Made by a program: the position numbers and the translations under genes | In this document: piece after piece, positions 43,300 to 56,722 of the stretch | How the letters are laid out: each line of letters begins with the position of its first letter | How positions within the stretch are numbered: position 1 is the stretch's first letter | Source: Phoronis australis | Taxonomy: Eukaryota > Phoronida > Phoronidae | Reading direction: 5' to 3' | DNA: 64,000 bases | Assembly (NCBI GenBank): GCA_002633005.1 | Contig: NMRA01000389.1 | Location: forward strand, 76,041 to 140,040 | The notes under the pieces: model-generated | What the model was told of the DNA's origin: nothing | The model's input: only the letters and a program-made list of their open reading frames with translations | Database searches by the model: none

Positions 43300-43680
43300 A
43301 CTTTAGTCGCATTTACACGACATTAGATCGCAAACTGGATCAGCAAGAGTCACTTACACGAAGACTGTCGGCATATGCTCGCATAAACAACAGTGAATGT
43401 CCAAATCTCATGGAACTCCAGCAGATCACTCATATATAGGCAAGCTATAGTGCAAGCACATTGAAAGATAGTCCTTTTCCGCCTTGCCCCAATTGTGTTT
43501 AGACGTGTAGTTGGAACTGGAGCAACTGACTGAGTGTAACTCAATCTACCTCTCAAATCCGTGTCAAAAATGGACGCCGTGGTGTCACTTAGTTCGTGTC
43601 ATTAGATGTGTCTACACACACACTTGCACATGATCACCTATTCCTTGTAAGTAGCTTCATGTAAGCCGTCTCTCGTATAA
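43300..43680. repeat. diverged copy of the MITE-like element
   Basis: Shares tttccgccttgc, gtgtttagac, gccg(c/t)ggtgtca, and acacacacttgc-type words, in the same order, with the element at 36454-36904. Ends are not clear. Confidence 0.5.
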
Positions 43681-45974
43681 TGTGTCTTAAGAAGAGTACG
43701 CGTGAATATCATTATTAGTCGATCTGGTGATCTTTTTTGGAATCTACTGAAACCGAGACTGAGAGGCCTGGGGTCTGTTTTATCAAAGTTACTTAAGATT
43801 TAAGACAAAAATTTGCTCTTACGCTCCCACTTCACAATTGCTTCAGACTCAGCAAACTAATTATGAGCAAATCATAGTCTAGAAATAAATTATAGGAATT
43901 ATCTCACTAACTCGTAATTATGTTATATTCCCAGAGACTTTGCTCTTTTGCTCAATTGGAATTTATTTTATTATTTTTCCAAAAATAGTTTTGTGGAGTA
44001 TAAGACCAAATTTCTGTCTTGCACCTTAAGTGACCCATGAAACAGACACCTATAATGTACAGTAGGCTGTAGAGTATGCTGTACAGTAGGCTGTACGTAG
44101 ACACGTAACCTGTCTGTAAACAACTATTTACAGACACGAGATTCACTCATGAAGGTAATTTACCCCTTGGAAGACATGTCTGCCTACACTTTTCAAAACA
44201 AAATGTTACCTGTCGTAATTACAAGGACTAAACAAACCAAAATACAGTAGAGTACCGGGTGTAAAGCACACATAAAAAGTGAGTTGATGAAAGAAGAAGA
44301 ATGTGTCGAAATATAAGCATGCTCCACTCAAATGTGCATTTTATCAGTATTTATAAGTCAAATGGATGGGTTTCTCTTCAAATTGACTGAGGGGAATCAT
44401 TTTGAACGTTACGTACCAGCACTGCGGGATGACTATTCCAACTTCACTGATCGACTAGCCGAGATACAGCCGTGCCATTATAGTTTGACTGCGATAGCAA
44501 GAAAAGAAAGTTGCCAAACCAATGTTTACATAGTCCAGCTCCCTCATTGCCTGGATTCATCTGATAAGCTCACAGAACTCAGCAATTATGTTGTGAACAG
44601 CATGCCTGAAGCTAACCGATATTTAAAAATACTATTTCTAAATGTCGTTCAAGAAATGTCTTGAAGAAGATATGTTCTTTAAGAAATGCTACCACCAAGA
44701 AACTTCGAACGGAGAAAAGCGGTTGACTTTGAGAGAAATTAAACCTAAAGTTTAAACTGCTAGTTCCTTTGTGTGACTGTAAGCTATGACCCGCTTACTA
44801 TCACAGCATTGTGTACAATAGGCTTCTTTGTCAAGTTTAATAGAATGCGATTCCAGATCAGATCGTGAAGTTGGAAATTTCTTGATTTTAACAGTTCACA
44901 GAAATGGTACGTAATAAGAGGCACTCAACTATTCGATTTTACCACTTTATCAACAGTACTTCTGCCATGAAGTTAATGTCGGGAATTGAGAAAGATGTTG
45001 TTGTAATACTGAACGTAGAAATAAACGAAAGTCAGAAGAACATTTCAAACACGAGTCTTTATTCTAATACTGAAAACCTGGTGAACCCCGTCGTTCTAAC
45101 AAATAGATATAATGCTTATACTACAAATGTCTGACCTAGCTTTTACTTGTATGCCATTTGGAAACGAGAGTAGCCAAGAGCTTCCTCTGGCAGAACCAAA
45201 AGCAGGTGAAGGGGTCGTTTTTCGGAAGTGTCCTTTTTAACAGATTTTTTTACAATTTGGGATTGGGAATCTTGCGAAGGAGACGTAAACAGAACAGATG
45301 AGGATTATGCTATGCATGTATGTTTGAAAACAACTTTGTAGCACATTCCAAATTTCTTTCATAACCGCTATTCATGAAAACCGCAACCAAAGAAAACCAG
45401 TACACATGAGTGGCACTGATTTCTGAATCTGACTGGCTGCTGACCAGCTGACGTGCCTGATCTCAGATTCAATCTTTGTCAACTGCATAAATTATTTAAG
45501 TTCATTCCATTTAATCTTAAACTTTGACTTCTTCGTTTTCATTTCCTCTGTTAGTCCAGATGAATAGCACACGTACACAAATAAACAAGTGTTCATTAAC
45601 CTCAATTTTGCTTACCCTTGCAGAACTGTCCTCCAGCAAAAAGTCACAACAAATGTCAAAATTTTCGTTTGGGTCTCTTGTTATCTTCAAACATTGAAGA
45701 TCGCTTTCCTCTTCTTTCGGGTAATTCCGTGAATATCCTCATTCATCATATTTTCATTGAATTTCACACCATAAAATCAACAAAAAGCTTTATTTTAATT
45801 GTAAAATACAATTTTTTTTCAATAAATTTGCATTTGAGTATTCAGATTCCACAAAGAAAGTATTCGTTTTTTTCGACGTTCACGGAGACAAACGAGACGG
45901 AAGAGCGGAAGTAGTTAATGCTAAGGCGGTCAAGCAAGTAAATGTAGGTCAACGACGCAGTCCATAACTGTAAC

Positions 45975-48900
45975 ATGTTATACAAATTAGTGATTCTTTC
46001 GTTTGTTATTTCTTCGGATCTTATTACTCACATAGCAGGCCAGAGACCATGGGATCCAAAATTACCTCTCCATGAGAGGTACTGGCCTAGGCTTGACAAC
46101 ATCACCGTCCGAACTGACCGCGGGGACGTGATGGGATTTACAATGGAGGTCGAGGGCCAGTTTTTAATCAGCAGTTTCTTGGGCTTACCGTATGCTAATC
46201 CACCGACCAGGGAGAACAGGTTTAAGGTCAGTAGTAGTAAGATTTAAATATGACAGTGTTGAATCTCTGGTCTGAAATCAACTGGTAAGACGACAGTCTT
46301 AACTATTAAGAAGTTGTTGTTTTTATCTGTGCTTTAGACTACGGCTTAGTATGAGTCATGGTTTACATGTGATTATTAATTGTTCATACTTCACAGACCC
46401 TCAGACAGTTTTAAACCTAATTTTTTACTTGTGCCACTTACCGTAAAATTGCTCATGTATTGTTTCTTACTCATTTTAGAAGTGAACTCTGGATTCGGGA
46501 AAAACTGACATATCGTATTTCTTCAGACCATGCAAGCTCATAAATTTTGAGGTCAAGGTGTGAGTCGGAAGTCAACTGGTGCTAGCGAAAATCACCTTTT
46601 GTGCACAGATCTATGCCATCCATGGTCGAATTTCAAACCATCATCTACATTACAAACTTTGAAGTCTCAACGCCAAACTTCTACTTACCATTAATAGCTG
46701 CTTGTTTCAAACTAAAACTGGCACAACCCTAGACGCTCTTTTGTAGAGCTAAAAAAATTGTATGTAATGGAATTTACGGTGATTTTCATTCAAATCATAA
46801 AAAAGCAATTCCATGATTAAAATATCTATGCATTATTTTCTGCACTGCTTACGATCCTGTGAATATCAAGGATTTTAAAAATAACTTTTTTATGTCTGTA
46901 ATTAAACCTTAAAATGTAATTTAAGAAATTTGATCTTTGTTAACAAAAGAGGCCAATTACCTCAAGTAACTTGCTCAAGGTTACAGCTATATGACAACAA
47001 TAATATTGGTAATCAAACTCACAGCATTTTGGTTGGGTACCACTGCACTTACCACAGAGCCAGGCCTGGGTTGTAATATGTCAAGCAACCCAAGTGTTGA
47101 ATTGTTACTATTTTTAATTTCAAGGCTCCAGAGACTGATCTGTGGCACTGGGACAGAAATAAAGTATGGAACGCTACATATTTCCGTCCAGCGTGTCCCC
47201 AGCCTGTCTCCTATTTGAGAAAGCGACTGCGTAATTACAATGAGACAGATGAGGACTGCTTGTATCTCAACATTTTTTATCCAAATGTAAGTTAAAAGTT
47301 GCATTGAAAAGTGATTCTTAATGTGAATTTATTGGAAAATAAAGAAAACCATGCCAATTTCAGTCAAAAGTTATTGTTAAAATAACCGCTTTTGATTTAA
47401 AGGGCCTCCGGTATGATCGTGGCAACAATAAAATAGTTGCAATAGTAAAGCAACTATATATATATTTTATCGAAATTAGAAGAAGTTAAAGTTTCCTATT
47501 TATGTCATATATTGTTTTCTTAATTGGTGAGGTTTGCCACACACAAACTATTTCAGATAAATGTTCACAGCAAGCTTCATTTAATATGTCACTCGAGCTG
47601 GTCTTGTGCTACATTCACTTAAGACTAAAAAGGTTGCCATCCAGGGACAAGTACAATGCATTTAATTGTCCCTCTGAAAAATTTGTCGAGTCTAAAGTAC
47701 GTCTTCCAATTGTCTCTCTGCGGGACAATGGGAAGACGTAATTTAGACTCAGGGAATTTTAAAGTTTTTGCTCTGTTGTTACTGAAGCTATATATTATAT
47801 GGGTTTAACAGCATACAGGTATGCAGTATAGTTCATGAATATTTTGTATTTTATCGACCAGGGGGATGGCTAGGGGTAGCCAATGCCATGTGAAGTGGGT
47901 AATACGACATCGTCTAGAGCTATAGTCTAGTTGTTCAAGCTTAACTCGTTTGGGTTATTGAATGGTATTTGTCCCGCTGTTTTACTGTAGATCTTTTAAA
48001 TATACTATAGAATTTTCTTTTATGAAACTCTTTTCAGCATATCAGAAGGGTCAAAATATTTTGAAACTTACTATTAGGAGCAAATAATGATAAATCAAAC
48101 TCTTAAACTTTTAGTTGTAATGGTGATGACAAATACTGTGAAATCACTTGTTTGACGGAAGTATTTGTGAAATTTTATTGCACTTAAGCAGCTTACGTCA
48201 AGTTTCAGCATTGCGCTGTTCCAGAATTGAAACCAGTTAAAACTGCGCTCTTTTCTGTTTAGCTGTCTGATAAAACACAATCAGTACTAGTCCATCTCAC
48301 AATTTACTTGTCATCATGAGGCTTAAGTTTATTTCTCTTAATTTCAACTGAATGTTGAAACTCTTGTCATCATGCCGATGAAATTAATTAATTTTCCAAT
48401 TTGATTTTGCTTAATTGGGCTGCTTATTGACTTCAAATTTGAGTAATAAATGAAAGGGAAGCACACCTTTTACTTTCTTGACCAACAAGCACTACTGGCA
48501 AAGCTGGACAAATGGTACAGTGGTTCTAGTTTGTGTCAATGTTTTCCAAACTGTGATGAAATCTCTCTGTCTGGTTGGATCGAACTAGTGACAGTTTCAC
48601 TGTGTTCTGTTTTGGTATTGCTTCAGCTGCACTATAGTTGGTTGTGTAACACTTCAGGTTTTTGTTCACGTGAATGGCATACTAGTACTGTTGTTGAAAA
48701 TTGGTGTGGACGAGATGTGTTCCCTGATTATCAAAAAAAAAACGGTTTGTATTTATAAAACACAGTGAGAAATATTAACAATATCACATGCTTTCTTAGA
48801 TTTTCCTTCTATTCATTCACATTGCCATCATACATTTTAGAGAACGTATCTCCCTTACAAAGACAAAAGTTTTGTGTATCCCGTGATGGTGTACTTTCAC

Positions 48901-51900
48901 GGAGGCCATTTTGTAAGAGGCGCTGCTCAGGAATACCCAGGGTTTATCTTGACTCAGTACAATGTTGTGTTGGTCACTGTCAGCTATAGATTAGGTGCAC
49001 TTGGTGAGTATGGCTAATGAAAGGAAGTACCATAAAGCTTTTAAAGGAGGCTCGGTTATTGAGACAAGTTGTCTGAAATATTAGCAATGTCTTTTGTGCA
49101 TTTGGCACATTGGAGAAAGCGATTTAGTACTGTTTGTCGTCGCAGTTTTGACCTAGCAAGTAAACATAAGTCAAATCTGAAGCAGATAGGAAGTTGGAGG
49201 CATTTCTGTATCTGTGCGACATAATTGAATTCAAGTGTTATAAACTGTGAATGCATTGTTTTTATTATGCCATTCAAAACACAAAGACGTTCATTTATAT
49301 CCAGTCATATGGACAAACTCTGTTTACAAAGTCTATGATACATGGATTTAAACTTGTCATGAAGGCATCACACTCTTGTTGAATCTTATTGTCAACACTT
49401 AGAGGTTGTTAGATGTTGAAATCTGGTTAGGTCTTCGTTCATCGCATCGGATCAACTGTTTCTTGGTTTTCTTGGCAAATCACACAACATACTGGAATGA
49501 GGCGGATTCAGGAATGTGACTATAGCCGAGTAATTTCAATGACATTGGAGTTGAGCAGGGAACCAGTCATGCCTTATGTGTTTTGACAGCAACTTTAATA
49601 CAAGACTTGAACTGTTTGTAGGATTTCTGTCAACAGAAGATGAGAATGCTAAAGGCAATTATGGCCTGATGGACCAGTATGCTGCCTTGGAGTGGATAAA
49701 GACGCACATATCAAAGTTCAAAGGTGACAGAAACTCTATTACAGTTGTAGGGGAAGATGCAGGCGCAGTGTCCATAGGTCTGCAGATGGTGTCACCATGG
49801 AATGTAAACCGACCAGGTGAGTGATGTTTTGTTTGTTAGGTGTAAGGGGACGTTGGTTGCAATAATCAACCTGGCGTTTCCTACTTGGTTGAAATCTTTT
49901 TTGGTTGATAGTAATTTTACCATTGATGAAACATCTTCACTCCTGTGGGTGTTTTTATTATGGTTGGCCAACTGTTGAAAAGTACTCAACCTTTGCTTTT
50001 TAAAACTGTAATACGATAATTTTTTGCTAGTGCATTCTCTCAGTTTCTACTTTGTTTAAAACTGCTGCACTTGTCTGGTAAATCATATTCCTTGGGCACA
50101 AAGCAGTCATGTTTATTCATTTAGAAAAAATTCCTCCCAGTATGTCTCTTAATCAATGTCATTTTTACTTTACAATTTTTTCCCAAAATGAGGCGCATTC
50201 ATCCACTTTTGCAATGTCTTCGTTATAATAAGTGCTTTTGTTTTTTCTTTCAGTCTCTGAAAGATTATTCCATCGAGCAATTCTTATGAGTGGATCTGAT
50301 ATGTGTGAGTGGGCCGTTGTTCAAAAAACTTCACGCTGGGGACCGAAAAACTTTGCGCAAGAGTTAGCCCGAGACCTTGGCTGTTCGACTAGAAACACCA
50401 AGGACATGATGAGATGTTTAAGGCTGTACAGAGACCATGATGAGATTGTGAATGCATCTCTGTTGATACCAAGAAGGGTTTGTGTTTCATAATCTGGAGA
50501 TGAATAATACCATAATATTCTTTACAACACATGTTGCTCAGAAATCACCAGATGGCATTACGTGCAGTCATGCGAAATTCATATAATGGTCGTCTGTGTT
50601 CACTAGGTGACACTGATGCATAAGGTACCCTCTTTTTGTGATTTGAGTACACTGAGAACTAAGAGTTGTGTACCAGTTTTTGTGTTATAAATGTTCCAGG
50701 TTTAATACACAAACAGGACAGGTAAATTGCGACATCAAGTGAATTTCGAGTTCCTCCCAAGGCCTCGATCACAGATCACATCTTTCAGTGACACAAAATT
50801 GTGGAAGATTTATCAAATGAAATAAACAATATTTTTATGCACGTGTTTGCATTCACTTGCATACACAGAGGTTCTGTGGCCCAGTAATTTATTGTAAACC
50901 ATCTTCCCCTCAAGCTTTGTAACCTGGTCTCTTAAATCAGTTGTCATTCTGTGCAGTTTTATTATCAAGTTGATTAATAAGTATTCCGTAATTTGAAACT
51001 TGTTATAACAATTTGAAATATTTGAAATTAAAAAAATCTTCATAATGAACACTGGGAGTGAGATTTTTGACGTGTAAGAATTTTAGTAAATCACAGCGTG
51101 CTATACTATCATAAACAGTCCTTTGGCTAAGTGGTGGGCTCACAAAAAAAGGTAATTGCGTCTTCAGTCATAAATCATGAAATAAATTCCTGCGTTTAAT
51201 GATTCCTTTTTGGCATTCCAAAGAATATCATAATGACCGTGGTGAAAATCAATTAATGGTTGACAATACCCATCTTTATGTCATTACTGATGATTCACTG
51301 AGTATTGTTACACTGTAGGAGGGTGCTGCTGCTGGCCCCTTTGCCCCTGTGGTTGATGGAGAGGGTGGATTTCTGCCTAAGCTTCCTTTGGAGTTGCGAC
51401 AAGAGAATCATTTCATGCCCATAAAGGTACTTGGTGGTGTGAACAGAGGGGATGGAGCATTTGAAGCCAAGGCAGACCTGCAAGATGGTAAGACTGTCCT
51501 ACTTGCTTGGCTTATTGGAATGTTAGTTTAACATTACGTTTAGGTAATGTGGCTATTATCTTGGGACATTCCCCTTCATGCAGTGGTGAGTGTCGTGAAA
51601 TAAGGAAAGTTAAAACTTATAGAATAGAATAAAACTCCTAGGTATTATTTTTGGCTTATAAACTGCTTTATTCTTATTTATTTATATTATTTTATTTTAC
51701 TTTCAAGTCTTTTTGACCCGCTTACGTGGCAATTAATATTAATATTTCGTATATTGAACGTGTTTTTGCCACAGTGGCACAGTTTTATCATGATCAGTGC
51801 AAAGTTTACAGTGCATGCATACCTATCGGGTACACACAAGTTTTTAACTTCATTTCAATGACTTTCAGTTTTTGTAGCCAGAACAAGACTCTTTAGTGTA

Positions 51901-54900
51901 TGATACAAGCAATTGTTGAAATAAGATTTTTGAAATTATTTTAATGTGCTCTCATTCTTGTTCACTCACAAACATTTGTATTGCTTCTTTTAATGTTGGT
52001 TAAAAAGCATCCAGCTAATTTTTTGCAAAAGAAATTTGGGATCATAATATTTATTGTTCTTGACTAACCAAATATGGCCCGATTGCAGCTGTCTTAATTT
52101 ACTATTGCTTTTTCACATCGATCTAACACATTAATTCATTAAATTTAACATGCTGAAATGCTGTGTACTCTTTAATTGTTTTCTTACAGTCGGAATAACA
52201 GATGGCAGTGGAGGTATCACCCTGGAGGAGCATAAAAAGATCTTGTATCGCTACGCCAGAAGTCGGCATGTTTATGACTGGGAGTATGTTCCCAAAGTGT
52301 TGGAAACGGAGTACACATACTGGCCACAACCTGATAATGATACAGCAAGATTACAAATGGTCATTGATGTAAGACATATGAAGAAAATGCACTTATTAAG
52401 AAATATGAACATTTATAAATTCTTGTAGAAAAATAGTCGTCAATTTTTTCCGATACTAGTGCAGCCAACTGGCTCCTATTCTTATCCTATAGATGAAGCC
52501 AGTCAACTCTGCTGTATTGTTGAAAATATTCAAGTGAGTTTCTAGATCTGGTTTATGTATTTTGGTATGGAATTCTTCACCTGGAGTACATTCTGTGGAT
52601 CAAAGACACTTGCGAGAAAAATTGGTGTTATCAGATCATTTTCTTGTAATGTGTGGCGATGTCTCGCAAAGACTTGCCTGATATAGTGTCTTCGCGAGAT
52701 TCTTGTGCAGCCCTGGATGAAGAATGATATCCATCATCTATTCATTTAGAATGTGTTCTTTTATTTAGACTTTGTGGAACAATGCATTTAAAGTGATAAA
52801 TCGATCTTTTAAAAATATAAGTCACATTTTGTCAACTATTTTAATGTCATATGGCTATTGGTAATGATCGGTGCCATGCCAAAATACATGTGATTGGAAA
52901 AATTAGTAGTGTTGATTTTTGTTGTTTCTATATTGCACACTTATCTTCCTTAGATGTATTCTGACTCTCTATATGGATATGGTGTGGACTGGACTATCAA
53001 GGCGCATGCTCGTAAAAACACCTGCTTCTTCTACGAGTTCATTTGGAGATCCCAGTATTCTAACTTCTCTGAATGGATGGGTATATTTATGTTTCACTAC
53101 TCTCTAAATCAATGTCACATAGGAGTAATATTGTCAAGTGTTGAAGTTCATGTCCTAAAATTCAACCATTTTTTGGTTGAAAGTTAATGAATTCATTTCT
53201 GATGACTTTCTAGTCATTGTGACTTGTACCTGCAGCAAGGGCAGATTGAATTAATGTATTCTCAAGTGTGTGTTCTGTGGCCACTTTAGACACCAAAGTG
53301 TCTTAGCAACAGGAGCCAAGACAACATAACACATTGTTTCTGCTCATACATGGGCCATTTGTTTCCAGAAGATTTCAAACTAGGCATATACACGGATCCC
53401 ATTCTGTTTCAAGGCACATATCTTGACAGTGTCACATGTACAGCATTATGATACTGAATTAGAGTGTAGTCTCTTGTGATGCAATTTGTGGACACCTGAT
53501 ATAGACAAATAACTTAGTATTCATATGTGTTCAAACTGCTATAATAATATTTGTGTATTAAAGGCGTTATGGGCATGGTTGAGACATTTTGAAAGTGTAA
53601 TCAACATTTTTCGAATTGTTCATAACAAAATATTGTCGTCAAATTATATCACAGTAACTGTATGATCAGTATCAAAAAATTGCTTGTCACTTGCAGTTTT
53701 CCCCTACATAGGCTTTTTTGTGCAAGTTCTACTGCTCAATTAAGTAATTAACAGGTGCTGTGATGACTTTGTGTTTTCCGAATGCTTCTGTATATAATTC
53801 AATGTTTTGGTGAATGTGCAGCAAGTTTTTAAGTTGAGAGTAGCCACTGGTGTTTCTTTTGTGCCCGGAGACCTGATACTGCATTTTTTTGGCTACAGAT
53901 TGTTGAACCAATCAATGGCCAGCACACTAATGGTGCAGTCTTTCATATTGGCAAAGATTTTATAGTTACTAGTAGTAGTATCTTTGATACTGGTATTTCT
54001 TGTTTTTAGGTGTTGTGCACGGGGACTTGATACAATATTTATTCGGATACCCGTTCTTGAACCAAACAACCACCAACACAACAGGTCTAGAGATGTACAT
54101 CAAGTATGATGAGATGGATAAGAACATTAGCACAAAGATTATGACTCTCTGGATTAATTTTGCACAATACGGGTAAGTTACGACTCCTGTGTGTCAACTC
54201 TTTGTTAACTGTTTTGCAGTTGTAAACTTTTAGCAGAAATGTGGTAGCGAAAGTTCAGTTGTTGTTAAAGCAATGTTTGGAGTTGGGTAAATGTCACCAT
54301 TCTACCGCTATTATATGTAGCCTTCAATATGACCTAGTGGTTTTCGCGTGACCCATTTATTGAAAACATGGTGGGTATTGCAGAACAGTTTGTTTACACT
54401 GAGTTCACAAATTGGTAGAAGACACCATAGCACTGTCTGTTTACAACATTTATACCAGGGGTTTTGATAGTGTGTGTTAACTTGTAAACAAGCACTAGTG
54501 TTGTTTGTCTTCAACACATTTTGCCTACAGGGGGGTTGTTGCTTAGCTATTTTTATGTTGAGTCATGTATAAATATTGGTATCAAGATAACCACATGCCA
54601 AGTTGAATGGGTGTGTGATGTTGAGTGTGCAAAATAGTTGCTATAATTTTACCTGCTTGTCTGTGATCTGACAACAAACGCATTTTAAAAGTATTAATTA
54701 GGATTTTCTGAGTGCCCTTGTTACATTTATATCATATTCACCTCCTTCCTTGCACTCAAGTTGTCACTGAGCACAGACACTCAAGAGATATCTGAGAGAT
54801 AACTAGTCCATATTTTATAGTACACCAGTGAACACAACTCAGACTTCACAACTGAGAATCTGCTGCATAAACCATAGTCATTTTTCAGCTGTGTACTTCT

Positions 54901-55985
54901 TTCGTCCGTTACAAAAAATGTTAAAGCTTGGAAGAGAACATGAAGAAGTACTGTTTATATCTTTCAGGGAGCCTACACCATTTGATCGCAAGACATACTA
55001 TGAATGGGAGCTGATTCGTAATGCAACTTGGTATCATTTTGATTTGATCAATCTGACTTATTTAGAGATTGATGACAATAGCACCAACTACAAAAACTAC
55101 AGACAGGACCACTATGCATTTTGGAGGACGTGGTTTCCAAAGCTTGTGAATAAATGGCCAGGTATGACATTCGGCGCGGTGCACTATTGGTTTAATCAGA
55201 TCATAAAGAGTTGTATGACACATACATCTGACTGTGAAAATGCAGAGACCCTAAAAATTCTCTTTTTCATGCTCTTCAGAGCTCCACTCATTTTTGATAC
55301 TACGTCATTAGATATTTCATGCAGACAGTTTCTTGAGTGTGTATCTTCTCTTTTCTCTTACACACTTTTTCAATGTTCCTTTTACAATATTCAGTCGATC
55401 CGCATTACAACAAACCTCTTTGAGACTTTTCTGAAGTGTTTCTTTGCTGCAAGCAGCTTGGCTTAATTCGTCATCGCATAAGTTGTCACTAATGGACTTG
55501 TGTTGTTGTTTTTGTGACAAGTATGATCATGACACCTTGAGTTGATGCAAGGTAGTGCTCATTAAAACAATAAATATTATAAAGACCTATCAGTCAAAGG
55601 CAGGCTTCATTTCTGTAAAAAATAATGCGCCTAATTGCAGAGGTAAGGTGCATCGCCAATATATCAAACTTTTGAGTAAAAATATCTTGCAGAAAATATA
55701 GTGTGTAGGTTGGGACATGCAAAATGAATGTAGGTTGTGACACAGTTTGACTGTATTTGGTGCATGTCTACTGTCATTTGTGACATGTCTCTTTCTGTTA
55801 CAGATGCAACTACCTTAGGACCTACTCCTCCAGGTCGAGCCATTTATGAAACTACAACATGGATCATGGTGTCTGTCTGCGTGATTCTTATAATTATTGT
55901 AGCCTGTTTAGGTATCGCAATTTGTTATAAAAATTCCAAGAGATACGGAGATGCCAATACTGACTTTGACCTGGATAAGTTTTAA
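45975..55985 (+). CDS. carboxylesterase/cholinesterase-like type I membrane protein, serine lost
   Basis: Eleven exons join in phase to 669 residues: 45975-46226, 47125-47286, 48841-49003, 49622-49816, 50254-50477, 51319-51487, 52190-52368, 52954-53080, 54010-54172, 54968-55161, 55804-55985. A signal peptide (about residues 1-22) leads to a type B carboxylesterase fold: SSFLGLPYANPP, CPQPVSY, EDCLYLNI, the oxyanion-hole HGGHF, SYRLGALGF, and NYGLMDQYAALEWI. The nucleophile elbow reads GEDAGAV where active esterases have GESAG, so Ser is Asp. The acid loop reads GVNRGDG where cholinesterases have a K-D-E-G-type loop. The His motif VVHGDL is kept. It should not hydrolyse esters, and fits the cholinesterase-like adhesion group (neuroligin, gliotactin, neurotactin) in kind. 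Many N-x-S/T sites are present. One membrane segment near the C terminus (WIMVSVCVILIIIVACLGIA) and a short tail ending DLDKF follow. Which subfamily it joins is not decided by eye. Confidence 0.92.
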
Positions 55986-56387
55986 TTGGCTTAAAGTAGG
56001 TCTGTAATATCAACATTCCAAACTTAAAATCATTGTTGAATCTCACTGTAAATATCTCATCAATCAACATTGTATTGTATTGTATTTTGTACATCCACAA
56101 AACACTGTCTGTGTTGTCCCAGATGAAACATTCCTCTTCCATTAGTTGGATGTGAGAAACATCCTTCCTTTGCTTTCTAGCTACTTTTGTAGTACTGTTG
56201 CACTCTATACAGTGTGCTACATTTACTGCCGGAGATTCCAAGTGGAGTTAATGTATGAAATTATATATTTAATTTTATTACGCGAGTAAGTGTAACCTAA
56301 TCTTTTCTAATTATGTTCTGGTGAAGAGATGGTTGAGACAGCTTTTGTGTGATGTTATGAAATTTTCATGGTCTTATAATGTGTCGT

Positions 56388-56505
56388 AATTGCAGATTAA
56401 TTTCATATCACCTCATTCCATTTGTGATGGTCAAATTGCAGATTAATTTTATATTACGCCATTCCATTTGTGAGGATCAAATTGAAGATTCCATTTGTGA
56501 TGGAT
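56388..56505. repeat. ~46-bp tandem repeat, about 2.5 copies
   Basis: Units start aattgcagattaattt at 56388 and 56434, with a third, shorter one (aattgaagattcc) at 56480. Each ends ccatttgtgatggtca or a variant. A further related copy follows the inserted SINE at 56723-56787. Confidence 0.8.
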
Positions 56506-56722
56506 ACCGGTATTTATAATTACATGTTGTACCAGACATGCTCAGGCCACCCACTGTACTGATCACCTGGAACCATTTTTATGCTTTATTAATATACAGT
56601 TAAAACAGAGTTGAGGAGCTAGAGACCTGACTTAGTGTCAAGCAGTGTACCCCAGTGGGACTTCAACCCATGAACTTGAGTATAGAAGGCGCCTCTTAAC
56701 CCACTAGGCCACACTGCCTCTT
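56504..56722 (-). mobile_element. tRNA-derived SINE with 10-bp target duplication
   Basis: On the minus strand the head near 56722 reads gtggcctagtgggttaagag (A box), then gggttgaagtccc (B box), with a body toward 56504. The word tttgtgatgg stands on both sides (56494-56503 and 56723-56732), as expected for a target-site duplication. The same word belongs to the tandem repeat it sits in, so the duplication is likely but not certain. Confidence 0.6.

Larger units (their letters stand above)
35574..45974. other. gene-poor region with repeats
   Basis: No complete gene recognised. Contents listed separately: MITE-like element (36454-36904), THAP-like ORF with NRF1-type site (37569-37803), LINE fragments (40300-42240), tandem duplication (42670-42880), and a diverged second copy of the MITE-like sequence (about 43300-43680). 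The 5' untranslated exon of PHTF must lie somewhere upstream of 35573 on the minus strand, and the promoter of the esterase-like gene just before 45975. An open frame of 110 codons at 44332-44664 has no recognisable domain. Confidence 0.5.

Noticed and set aside
44332-44664. 110-codon plus-strand ORF
   Set aside because: No known motif, no promoter or partner exon seen; too little to call a gene.
45618-45914. 98-codon ORF just before the esterase-like gene
   Set aside because: Low-complexity hydrophobic and AT-rich content, no similarity recognised, and it lies where the 5' UTR or promoter of the next gene should be.
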